A stretch of DNA of 64,000 bases from Flammeovirga sp. OC4. Its GTDB lineage: Bacteria > Bacteroidota > Bacteroidia > Cytophagales > Flammeovirgaceae. The notes under the pieces were generated by a model. The model saw only the letters and a list, made by a program, of their open reading frames with translations. It was not told where the DNA came from and did not search any database. Numbering within the stretch: position 1 is the stretch's first letter; each line of letters starts with the position of its first letter. This document shows, one piece after another, positions 24,975 through 33,208 of the stretch. The stretch spans positions 1-64,000 of the forward strand of contig NZ_JTAM01000042.1 of NCBI RefSeq assembly GCF_000812565.1. The letters run 5' to 3'. The translations under genes were made by a program, and so were the position numbers.

Positions 24975-25844
24975 ATGATACAACAACTGCTAAATGCCCC
25001 CTTTCCTTTTCTAGATTCTCATCGATCGAGATGGTTATTTGCTACTTTAGCAGGAGTGTTTGTCTATACTTTCCTTCTTGTATTCCAGCCTTTTGAATTA
25101 CATCAGATACAATTCAATAAACCTGTTTTTATTTTAGGGTATGGTTTGATCACTTTTGGGGTTATCTTTTTTGCTTTATTTTTACTTCCTAAAGTATTCA
25201 AAACAACCTTTCAAAAAGATCAATGGACCGTCGGAAAAACGATTTTCTTCGCTATTTTCCAATTACTATTCATCAGTATTTTAAACTGGGCTTATACCCA
25301 TTACTTTTCTTGTCAAGTTGAGATTACTGCTGCCACTGATCATTCTTTTCCTTATTTTATTTTCATCACACTTTCCGTCGGCATTTTTCCATGTGCATTT
25401 TTGGTATTATTTCTAGAAAGAAAACTAAGAGAAGAGAAAGAATCTAAAGCGGACTCCATCAATAAAAATATATCAATACATAAACAGCAATCAGTCAAAG
25501 AAGATCATCAGGTCTATAAAATAGGTACTGAAAAGCAATTTGTCACTTCTTTGGCCCATGAACTTTTATGTATAAAATCCGAAGGCAACTATTTAGAACT
25601 CTATCAATGGAAAGAGGATCAATTATTAAAACATGTGATCCGTTTACCGCTGAAGACTGCAAAATCTATTTTAGAAAAAGAGAAAGATATTCATCATTGC
25701 CACCGATCATATGTTGCCAATTTCCAACACCTTGAAAAAGTTTCAGGCAATGCTCGCAACTATGAGATTCAACTTCAAAACCTTCCATTTTCGATTCCTA
25801 TATCAAGGTCATTTTCAAAAGAACTCATTGATTTCTACCTCTAG
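24975..25844 (+). CDS. LytTR-family DNA-binding protein with four membrane helices
   Basis: In 289 residues the N-terminal half has four predicted membrane helices (about 23-42, 53-74, 88-108 and 120-142). The C-terminal 105 residues form a LytTR DNA-binding domain (ELLCIKSEGNYLELYQW, HCHRSYVANFQHLEKVSG, PISRSFSKELIDF). Membrane-bound LytTR regulators without a receiver domain are common in Bacteroidota. The signal they sense is unknown. The DUF2141-oxidoreductase pair 150 bases downstream on the same strand is the natural candidate target. Confidence 0.9.
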   Translation: MIQQLLNAPFPFLDSHRSRWLFATLAGVFVYTFLLVFQPFELHQIQFNKPVFILGYGLITFGVIFFALFLLPKVFKTTFQKDQWTVGKTIFFAIFQLLFISILNWAYTHYFSCQVEITAATDHSFPYFIFITLSVGIFPCAFLVLFLERKLREEKESKADSINKNISIHKQQSVKEDHQVYKIGTEKQFVTSLAHELLCIKSEGNYLELYQWKEDQLLKHVIRLPLKTAKSILEKEKDIHHCHRSYVANFQHLEKVSGNARNYEIQLQNLPFSIPISRSFSKELIDFYL

Positions 25845-25990
25845 AAGCCTTCCCATTCGTCACAAAAACGCCCATTAATCACTCAAAAACGTCACTTTAC
25901 ATCATATCTTCCCACTTATAACTTCATACTGGCAAACTCGACCCTACCCCTTTATGTTTGTATTGTTATCCACAAAAAATAAGAATACAA

Positions 25991-26419
25991 ATGAAGACAC
26001 TACTCTTATTGTCCACACTTTTTTTCTCTTTTTATCTCAACATAATGGAAGATAAAAATACTGTTGAAGTTACCATTACAGAGGTCTCATCTGACAAAGG
26101 AAAACTTGTGATTGGGCTTTATAATAAAGAGAACACCTTTCCCAAGTACGAAGAAGTTTATCAAGGTCAAATTATTTCCGCTCAAAAAGGAAAAGTGAGT
26201 TGCACCTTCAGTAATCTTCCCAAAGGTGAATACGCCATTGCAGTATGGCATGATGAAAATAACAATCAATCATTAGATACAAATTGGGTAGGCATACCAA
26301 AAGAGAAGTATGGTTTTTCTAATAATCCAGACTCAAGGTTTGGGGCACCTTCTTTTGAGAAAGCCGCTTTTGATTTCAATCAAGACAAAACAATTTCATT
26401 AACCATTAAACTCAATTAA
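25991..26419 (+). CDS. DUF2141 exported protein
   Basis: The open frame reaches 25958, but the Met at 25991 gives a signal peptide (MKTLLLLSTLFFSFYLNIM) and is chosen (142 aa). The mature protein has the DUF2141 pattern: VEVTITEVSSDKGKLVIGLYN, then FSNLPKGEYAIAVWHDENNN, then NWVGIPKEKYGFSNNPDSRFGAPSFEKAAF. DUF2141 proteins are small beta-sandwich periplasmic proteins of unknown role, often next to carotenoid-type oxidoreductases. The following oxidoreductase gene starts two bases after this stop, so the pair is translationally linked. Confidence 0.85.
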   Translation: MKTLLLLSTLFFSFYLNIMEDKNTVEVTITEVSSDKGKLVIGLYNKENTFPKYEEVYQGQIISAQKGKVSCTFSNLPKGEYAIAVWHDENNNQSLDTNWVGIPKEKYGFSNNPDSRFGAPSFEKAAFDFNQDKTISLTIKLN

Positions 26420-26421
26420 TC

Positions 26422-28653
26422 ATGAGCAAGAATACATTTGACACAATTATAATCGGTGGTGGTCTTGGAGGACTGACAGCTGGTGCCACATTAGCGAAAT
26501 TAGGTAAAAAGGTATTATTGCTAGAGCAACATTACGTAGTAGGTGGTTGTGCTACCACTTTCAAGAGGAAAGATTTTGTCATGGAAGTAGGGTTACATGA
26601 AATGGATGGTCTTTTTGAAAAAGATTTGAAGATGGATATTTTCAAATTTCTGGAGGTCGACCAACATGTAGATTTGGTTCAGGTTCCAGAGTTGTATCGT
26701 TTGAAATCTAAAAACCTGGATTTTGTTTTCCCTCACGGACATGACGAAAGTATTAATGCCTTGATTGAGAAGTTTCCTTCGGAAGAAAAAGGCATAAGGA
26801 GTTTCATGGCCTTGATGAATGGCGTTTTGGAAGAACTACCTAGTTTCCCGAATCAAAAGTGGAAACAAAATTTGAGTTTACCTTTTATGCCTTTGACCCA
26901 CCCTCATCTTGTAAAGGCTTCCCGCAAAACTGTTGGAGAGTGGCTAGATCATTATTTTGAAGACGAAGACCTCAAACTATTGCTTCAAGCCAACCTGCTG
27001 TATTATCATGATGACCCCTATACTATGTCAATGATTTATTTCTCAGCCGCTCAATCAAGTTATATTCAAGGGGGAGGACACTTTGTCAAAGGAGGATCGC
27101 AAAAACTTTCGGATTACTTTGCCTCGGTCATTGATCAGAGTAGTGGACAAGTCCTTGTTGGAAAGAAGGTCAATAAGATCATTATTGAGAATGGGAAAGC
27201 CGTTGGAGTGGAATTTACAGATAAATACAATACTGGTAAAACGCATACCGTCTTTGCCTCAAAAATCATAGCGAATACAGCTGTACCGTTGGTACAAAAA
27301 TTACTTCCACCAAAAGAAGGAAATAAACTAAACAGCAAAATCAAAAACTTAAAAGCTGCATGTTCTTTATTGAGTATTTACATTGGATTCAAAAGAGAAA
27401 TCAAAGACTTGGGTACTGATCATTATTCTACATTCATTTCTGATGATAATATGACGAGCATCAAAGAGGTGTACAACAATTGTAAGGGGCCTTGGGAAAA
27501 GAGAAACTTTGTATTTGTGGATTATAGTCAGATTGATTCGCAATTAGCTCCTAAGGGTAAATCATTTGGTGCTATATGTGCTGCCGATTACCTGACCGAC
27601 TGGGAGAGCCTCTCTACAAAAGAATACGCTCTAAAGAAGGAAGAAGTAGCAACGATCTTTTTTAATCGCTTAGAAGAGCATTTCCCGGGCATTAAGGAGG
27701 AAATTGAATATTATGAGGTAGGTACTTCCAAAACCATACAACGATACACCATGAATCCGGAGGGAACGCCTTATGGTTTTGCTCAAACTGCTGATCAAGC
27801 CGGAAAAAATAGGACTCCTTTGGCTTCACCAATCAAAAACTTACATTTTGCTGGTGCTTGGACTTTTCCGGGTGGAGGCTTTACAGGGGCGATCATTAGT
27901 GGCTTCTTAAGTGCTCAAGAAGTCAATAAGAGTATTAAAACTACTGTAGAGGATTATGGTATTTTAGAAGATGAAAACGTCATAGAACTGATTAGAAAGA
28001 AATGTGTTGCTGATAACACTTACGAATTTACTTTTACTAAGCCTAAAGGGTTCAACTATCAAGCGGGGCAGTATGGTATATTAGAACTGATCAATCCAAA
28101 ATTCAATGAAGTAGAAATTCCACACAGAGCATTATCTTTCGTTTCTCATCCTGATGAACCTTATCTGCGTTTTGCATTAAGATTAAGCGACAGTAGCTAC
28201 AAAAGGTCTTTGATGGCCCTCAGTGAAGGTGCAAAATGTAAATGCTATGGACCCATTGGTGACTTTACAAATCAGAAATTAACTCAGAAAAACAAAGGAA
28301 TTGTATTTATCGTATCAGGCATAGGTATTACTCCTATCCTTCCTTTAATTCGAGAGCATCAGAAACAACATCAAAATACACCCATCACTTTGCTATACTC
28401 CAATAAAACTTTGGAAGCTTGTGCTTATCATGATCACTTTATTGGCTTGGAAAATGAAAACTTCAGTTATCATACCGTTTTAACTGCTACAGAAAAAAGA
28501 ATGAACAAGGATTACATTAAAGGGAAAATCGAAAACATAGGGCAATACCGTTTCTGTATTGTTGGAGGAAGATCTTTTGTGTTAGGTATGCAAAAGGAAT
28601 TGCAAGACCTACAGGTTCCCAATAAAGATATCATTGTAGACGATTTTGGGTGA
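26422..28653 (+). CDS. CrtI/RetSat-like desaturase-saturase fused to an FNR-type reductase domain
   Basis: The protein has 743 residues in two parts. Residues 1-505 belong to the phytoene desaturase/retinol saturase FAD family: a dinucleotide motif with GGGLGG at 12-17, EQHYVVGGCATTFKRKDF, and the C-terminal FAD-binding FAGAWTFPGGGFTGAIISG. Residues 515-743 form a ferredoxin-NADP reductase-like module: FAD-binding RALSFVS, a nucleotide-binding SGIGITPILPLIRE, and a C-terminal VGGRSFVLGMQKEL. Such reductase modules usually stand on separate proteins. Fusion suggests that NAD(P)H electrons are fed directly to the CrtI-like FAD, favouring a saturase or reductase reaction over oxidation. The natural substrate, an isoprenoid or carotenoid lipid, is not known. 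The start is fixed by the overlap-like spacing to the DUF2141 gene. Confidence 0.88.
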   Translation: MSKNTFDTIIIGGGLGGLTAGATLAKLGKKVLLLEQHYVVGGCATTFKRKDFVMEVGLHEMDGLFEKDLKMDIFKFLEVDQHVDLVQVPELYRLKSKNLDFVFPHGHDESINALIEKFPSEEKGIRSFMALMNGVLEELPSFPNQKWKQNLSLPFMPLTHPHLVKASRKTVGEWLDHYFEDEDLKLLLQANLLYYHDDPYTMSMIYFSAAQSSYIQGGGHFVKGGSQKLSDYFASVIDQSSGQVLVGKKVNKIIIENGKAVGVEFTDKYNTGKTHTVFASKIIANTAVPLVQKLLPPKEGNKLNSKIKNLKAACSLLSIYIGFKREIKDLGTDHYSTFISDDNMTSIKEVYNNCKGPWEKRNFVFVDYSQIDSQLAPKGKSFGAICAADYLTDWESLSTKEYALKKEEVATIFFNRLEEHFPGIKEEIEYYEVGTSKTIQRYTMNPEGTPYGFAQTADQAGKNRTPLASPIKNLHFAGAWTFPGGGFTGAIISGFLSAQEVNKSIKTTVEDYGILEDENVIELIRKKCVADNTYEFTFTKPKGFNYQAGQYGILELINPKFNEVEIPHRALSFVSHPDEPYLRFALRLSDSSYKRSLMALSEGAKCKCYGPIGDFTNQKLTQKNKGIVFIVSGIGITPILPLIREHQKQHQNTPITLLYSNKTLEACAYHDHFIGLENENFSYHTVLTATEKRMNKDYIKGKIENIGQYRFCIVGGRSFVLGMQKELQDLQVPNKDIIVDDFG

Positions 28654-28724
28654 TAAAGTGAGGGAAGAGGTATGAATGAAGATACAGTTCTTGAAAACAA
28701 TTTCCCTTCTCCTTCTTACAATAA

Positions 28725-28761
28725 AAAAGGTCATTCTATTTATGTGATAGAATGACCTTTT
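28725..28761. terminator. Terminator after the oxidoreductase fusion
   Basis: A 15-bp perfect stem (AAAAGGTCATTCTAT and its complement) with a 7-base loop and T-runs on both strands. It also lies just beyond the 3' end of the SRP RNA gene on the other strand. Confidence 0.85.
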
Positions 28762-28782
28762 CCTTATAAAATCTTGGATATA

Positions 28783-28873
28783 AAAAAACAAGCCGGGAAC
28801 GCATCGCTCAACTCCTTACCCTTGCTTGCTTCCGCACCTGGGGGATTCGGAGGAGCAAATCGACCCGACTTGC
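28783..28873 (-). ncRNA. ffs: Signal recognition particle RNA, small bacterial type
   Basis: Read on the minus strand the RNA starts CAAGTCGGG and closes with CCCGGCTTG before a run of T residues, forming the outer stem. The inner hairpin contains GGTGCGGAAGCAAGCAAGG, the conserved SRP helix-8 tip that binds Ffh, flanked by a GCTCC/GGAG stem. A -7/-33 promoter precedes it. The size (about 85-90 nt) fits the compact SRP RNA without an Alu domain. The exact 5' end is inferred from the promoter. Confidence 0.92.
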
Positions 28874-28877
28874 GATG

Positions 28878-28907
28878 CAAAGGTAAGTACATTTTTTAAT
28901 TCCGCAA
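28878..28907 (-). promoter_or_regulatory. Promoter of the SRP RNA gene
   Basis: On the minus strand TTG is followed after 19 bases by TACCTTTG, an exact match to the Bacteroidota consensus TTG-N(17-23)-TAnnTTTG. It lies directly before the RNA start. Confidence 0.8.
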
Positions 28908-29018
28908 TGGTTTTTTATTATTTTTTTCTCAAAAACTTATAAGTTAGCGCTAATTATTTAGTTTTCAATAAATTAAAGATGATTTTTTATTTTAAAATAA
29001 ATATCAATCTCAAAAAAA

Positions 29019-31934
29019 TTACGAAAGCAGATTTGTGATATCATCTTTGCTCAACTTTTTCATAAAGCTCTCTTCCGTCGTAATCAAAGTATCAGCCAGC
29101 TCTTTTTTACTTTGCTGCAAGGCTAAAATCTTCTCTTCTACCGTACCTCTAGTGATGAATTTGTAAACCATTACCTTATTCTCCTGCCCAATTCGGTGTG
29201 CTCTATCCACCGCTTGTGCTTCAATGGCAGGGTTCCACCAAGGATCAAGTATGAAAACATAATCGGCAGCGGTAAGGTTCAATCCCAGTCCTCCTGCTTT
29301 TAGTGAAATCAAGAAGATTTGAACATTCTTTGAGTTTTGGAATTTGTTGACTTCTTTCTTTCTGTCTTTCGTTCCTCCATCCAAGTAAGCATAATCAAAC
29401 CCTTTTTCATCCAACTCTTTTCTAAATAGTGTTAGATGCTTCACAAACTGACTAAACACTAAAATTTTATGACCTTCAGCAGTTGCATTTTCAAGTGAAC
29501 GAATCACTTCATCAAATTTACCAGCAGAGTGCTCATATTTCTCTTCTAATAATACCGGGTGGTTGGCAAGCTGTCTTAGTTCTGTTAAACCTTTGAGTAA
29601 CATAAACTGAGAACCTTTCACTCCTGTACTTTCGATGTGTTCTAAAATCTCGTTTCTGTAAGAAGACTTAATTTCTTCATATTTTGCCTTCTGCTCCGCT
29701 GTCATGTCAATATACATCACCTTCTCAATCTTCTCTGGTAATTCTGACGCCACCTGCGATTTGTGCCTACGCATCACAAACGGTTTGATCAAACGGTACA
29801 GCTTTGTATATTTTTCTTCGTCTTTTTTTCTTTCGATAGGATGTAAGAACTCCTTCTTAAAGAAGTTTTGACCACCTAAAAGCCCTTCATTGGCAAAATT
29901 CATCTCTGACCAAAGATCCATCGTTGTATTTTCAATTGGAGTACCGGTCAACAATAAACGTTTTCTAGACTTCAATTGATTGACTGACTTTGTCACAATA
30001 GAAGAAGGGTTCTTAATGATTTGAGCCTCATCAAGAATAATATAATTGAAGAAATACTGTGATAGAATTTCCGCATCAATACGTGCCGTCCCGTAAGAAG
30101 TAATCACCAAATCATACAATCCGAATTTTTCAGGATTCTTCTGTCTGTTCGTACCCGTATAATTCAGGATTTTCATTTTTGGCGTAAACTTCTTGGCTTC
30201 CATCTCCCAGTTGTACACTAAAGAAGTAGGCATAATGAGTAAAGAAGTGCCATTTTCAGCCCCTCTTTCATACTCTAAAACGGCAAGTGTCTGCACCGTT
30301 TTACCCAATCCCATATCATCTGCCAAACAACCTCCAAAATTGTATTCTGAAAGGAATCTCATCCAATTATAACCTGCTTTCTGGTAAGGTCTAAGTTTCC
30401 CTTTAAAGCCTTTTGGCACATCATAATCTTCAATTTGATCAAAGTCATTCAACCTTGATAATCTTTCATTTAAGCTCACTTTGGCCAACGAACCCTCTTT
30501 CAGTTCTTGTACCAATGCTAAGTGATGTTTATGGAGGCGAGGGGTTTCGCTATCGTTGTTTAAGAAGTAGAAAAGTTCTTGGTACTGAGAGAACCAAACA
30601 TTTGGAATTACAGCAATCTCTCCATTTGGAAGTTCAAATTCGTGACGTCCAGAAACGATTAATTTTCTGATTACAGTAAATGGAATTTCAAACTCACCAA
30701 AGAGCACTTTCGTTTTGATATCAAACCAATCTCTATCCTCTTCCACTTCAAGATTGATCACTGATTTTCCAATGAAATATTTCTTTTCAATGGCTCCATC
30801 CTGATCAATTATAATATTACTTTCTTCTAACGCTTGAGCGTTATTGGAGATCCAAGAGAATGCATCATTTTTAGGTAAAATTACTTTCCCTTTTTTCCCA
30901 AGTTCAAGCCCTAGTTGATGTACATTGTCTCTAACAGCTTTTTCATATTTGACCTTACGGGTCATTTTGTAAAATGTAAATTCATCATCTACATATTCTA
31001 AATTTACATGACTCTTCTTTCCTATTGTACTGCCCTCCACTACACGGTCTCCATATTTGAAAACCAAACTCAACTCTACATCATTGACAACAGGCTCATT
31101 CTCTTCCGAACCATTGTCTGCAGTGACAATTTCTTTTAATAACAAAGAAGCACTGGCCTCTTCTTCCAATCTCACAATTTCAAAACCATCAGCCTTTACT
31201 TTATAGTCTTCGATCAAGTGAGTAATAAACTTTTCGTAGTAGCTTGGTTCCATTTTTTTAGGAATAGCTATAAAGTTTTTGAACAAGAAAGGTTTTATTT
31301 TCTTTCCATCTACTTCACCTTCAAAAGTGTAAAGTTTTCCTTCTAAAAGTAGCCAAGCTGGCTTGTTCGAAAGAAGAACAGCTTGTTTATATTGGAATTC
31401 GACCTTTTCTCCGTTGAAAAACATGAAAGGCCTGTAATTGGTATTTTCTTTATCCTTATTTCTCCAGAATCGGAAAGTAATAGAGGCTTTCTCTTTTTGA
31501 ACACGTATAGTTTTGTAGGTCGGATTTCCATCTTTTCCCATTTCAAAGACCATTTTCCCTGAAAGTCGGTTAAGAATTTTTATTCTTTCCTCTTCAACAT
31601 AATCCAAAATTCTCTTTTGAAGTAATTCATCACCCTTTTTCTCATCAAAAGTTGATAAGAAAAATGCATTCGCTTTTTGTCGTTTTTTCCCACCAAAACG
31701 ATGCGCAACTGCATCCGGTTGAATATTATCCATCAGGTCAATAAGTTCATAATCCTTCTCATCCAACCTGCTTGAAAACTCATGAGCATTCCGTGCAGAA
31801 ATATTCTGATGTTGAAGGGTTAACTTATTTTCGTGGTTCAACTGAACTACAAAGGATTCAAATAAATAGCCTAAAAATTGATGTTCAAATAACGAAAAAA
31901 CCAATTGAAAGGGTTGGGATGTGGAAACTTTCAT
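29019..31934 (-). CDS. SNF2/SWI2-family DNA translocase (RapA-like helicase)
   Basis: The protein has 971 residues. The C-terminal half is a full SNF2 ATPase: motif I DDMGLGKT (GLGKT at 542-546), DEAQ box at 635-638, motif III LTGTPIENT, and in the second lobe VFSQFVKHL, LISLKAGGLGLNLTAADYVF and DRAHRIGQ. The N-terminal 500 residues lack a clear SWIM zinc motif and form a beta-rich region of unknown role. These bacterial SNF2 proteins are thought to remodel stalled RNA polymerase or nucleoprotein complexes. The gene is monocistronic and directly behind the SRP RNA gene on the same strand. Confidence 0.92.
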   Translation of the reverse strand: MKVSTSQPFQLVFSLFEHQFLGYLFESFVVQLNHENKLTLQHQNISARNAHEFSSRLDEKDYELIDLMDNIQPDAVAHRFGGKKRQKANAFFLSTFDEKKGDELLQKRILDYVEEERIKILNRLSGKMVFEMGKDGNPTYKTIRVQKEKASITFRFWRNKDKENTNYRPFMFFNGEKVEFQYKQAVLLSNKPAWLLLEGKLYTFEGEVDGKKIKPFLFKNFIAIPKKMEPSYYEKFITHLIEDYKVKADGFEIVRLEEEASASLLLKEIVTADNGSEENEPVVNDVELSLVFKYGDRVVEGSTIGKKSHVNLEYVDDEFTFYKMTRKVKYEKAVRDNVHQLGLELGKKGKVILPKNDAFSWISNNAQALEESNIIIDQDGAIEKKYFIGKSVINLEVEEDRDWFDIKTKVLFGEFEIPFTVIRKLIVSGRHEFELPNGEIAVIPNVWFSQYQELFYFLNNDSETPRLHKHHLALVQELKEGSLAKVSLNERLSRLNDFDQIEDYDVPKGFKGKLRPYQKAGYNWMRFLSEYNFGGCLADDMGLGKTVQTLAVLEYERGAENGTSLLIMPTSLVYNWEMEAKKFTPKMKILNYTGTNRQKNPEKFGLYDLVITSYGTARIDAEILSQYFFNYIILDEAQIIKNPSSIVTKSVNQLKSRKRLLLTGTPIENTTMDLWSEMNFANEGLLGGQNFFKKEFLHPIERKKDEEKYTKLYRLIKPFVMRRHKSQVASELPEKIEKVMYIDMTAEQKAKYEEIKSSYRNEILEHIESTGVKGSQFMLLKGLTELRQLANHPVLLEEKYEHSAGKFDEVIRSLENATAEGHKILVFSQFVKHLTLFRKELDEKGFDYAYLDGGTKDRKKEVNKFQNSKNVQIFLISLKAGGLGLNLTAADYVFILDPWWNPAIEAQAVDRAHRIGQENKVMVYKFITRGTVEEKILALQQSKKELADTLITTEESFMKKLSKDDITNLLS

Positions 31935-32320
31935 CTGCGCTCAGAACTCTTTTACAAAACAATTTTTCCAATTTCTAAATCATCAAAAGTAGTATAATTA
32001 ATCTTATCAACAAATCGTAGGGTCAAAAAGTGACAGACTACCCTTCAATTAAAATGGCTTTTATGGTACTTCAAAAACCGCTCTCCACAACACTGTTTCC
32101 TACTTATTTTCAATCATTTAATGGATAACACAAAAGGCTAACCCAATAAATTGGCACTTTTACACTACATAAAATATGTTAAGAAAAATCACCATCTTTA
32201 AAAAAGATTATTGACTAACATTAATTATGTAAACATTTGTAAGTCATTTTACTGAATGTTAGCGTTTTGATTTTTCTGCACTTAAATTTACGTTTAATCT
32301 AACGATCCAAAATAAAGATT
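31935..32320. other. Intergenic region, SNF2 gene to DUF4230 gene
   Basis: These 386 bases lie between divergent starts and should hold both promoters. No open frame, repeat or stable hairpin stands out, and no good TAnnTTTG element was seen. Confidence 0.4.
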
Positions 32321-32935
32321 ATGTCCTCGAAGTTACACACATCAATCCTGACTGTTTTAGCTATACTTATGGCTACTTATATTGTGTGGGATTTATTTTC
32401 AGAAAGCTATGCTGATACTACTAATGAACATCAATTAATTGTAGAAGAATTAGAAGGTCTTGGCCGTCTTGAATTATACAAGGCACACGTAAGAGATGTG
32501 GCCGAATACACAGAAGAAAGTGAGTATTTTGCTGATATACCTGTAGCCAAAGATTATTTTAAATCAAAAATCTTAGCAGTTATTGGTGGTGAAATTGTTG
32601 CCTATATCAATCTCAATGAAATCAAAGAAGATGATATACACATCATTGATTCCACTGTAGTGGTAGACCTTCCAATGCTTAATATTGATGGAAGAGTTAA
32701 CCCTAAAGAAGTTAAAGTCTATTCTTCCGAATTTGCAAGTCCTGAAGCTATGAATCAGCTGTATATCGAAGCAGAGAAAAAGCTGAAGAAAACAGGGCAA
32801 GAAATGCAATTAGAAGAGAAAGCAAAAGAAAACGCAAAACAGTATTTAGCCCCTATTCTTTCCAAAATCAGCGGACATAGAAAGGTTAAAATTAATTTTA
32901 AAGACAGTGTAAATTTACATTACATGCGAAAGTAA
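32321..32935 (+). CDS. DUF4230 membrane-anchored protein
   Basis: The 204-residue protein has one N-terminal membrane helix (TSILTVLAILMATYIVWDLF). It then shows the DUF4230 pattern: a charged region, KILAVIGGEIVAYINLNEI, then IHIIDSTVVVDLPMLNIDGRVNP and YSSEFASPEAMNQLYIEAEKKL. The C-terminus is a long amphipathic helix (EEKAKENAKQYLAPILSK). DUF4230 proteins are widespread and uncharacterised. The protein likely sits on the outer face of the inner membrane. It appears to be a single gene. Confidence 0.8.
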   Translation: MSSKLHTSILTVLAILMATYIVWDLFSESYADTTNEHQLIVEELEGLGRLELYKAHVRDVAEYTEESEYFADIPVAKDYFKSKILAVIGGEIVAYINLNEIKEDDIHIIDSTVVVDLPMLNIDGRVNPKEVKVYSSEFASPEAMNQLYIEAEKKLKKTGQEMQLEEKAKENAKQYLAPILSKISGHRKVKINFKDSVNLHYMRK

Positions 32936-33208
32936 AGGATAAAATTTCCTCTTCCCGAAATAGAATTATTCTTATATTCTAATTGTTTTTATTTACATAT
33001 TGAAAGTAAAACATTCCCTACTTTTTTAAGGTATTAACACCTGTAATTGTTGAACAATAAGTATTCTATTACATATTTAGAATCTAAACATTCTAATATT
33101 TGATTTTTTTGGGAAAAAACTGTAATATACAGCTACCATTAGTCTTTATTTTTTAACATATCAAAGACTGTTCATTTGAACTATACATCATAATCGCATT
33201 TTTTTGTT

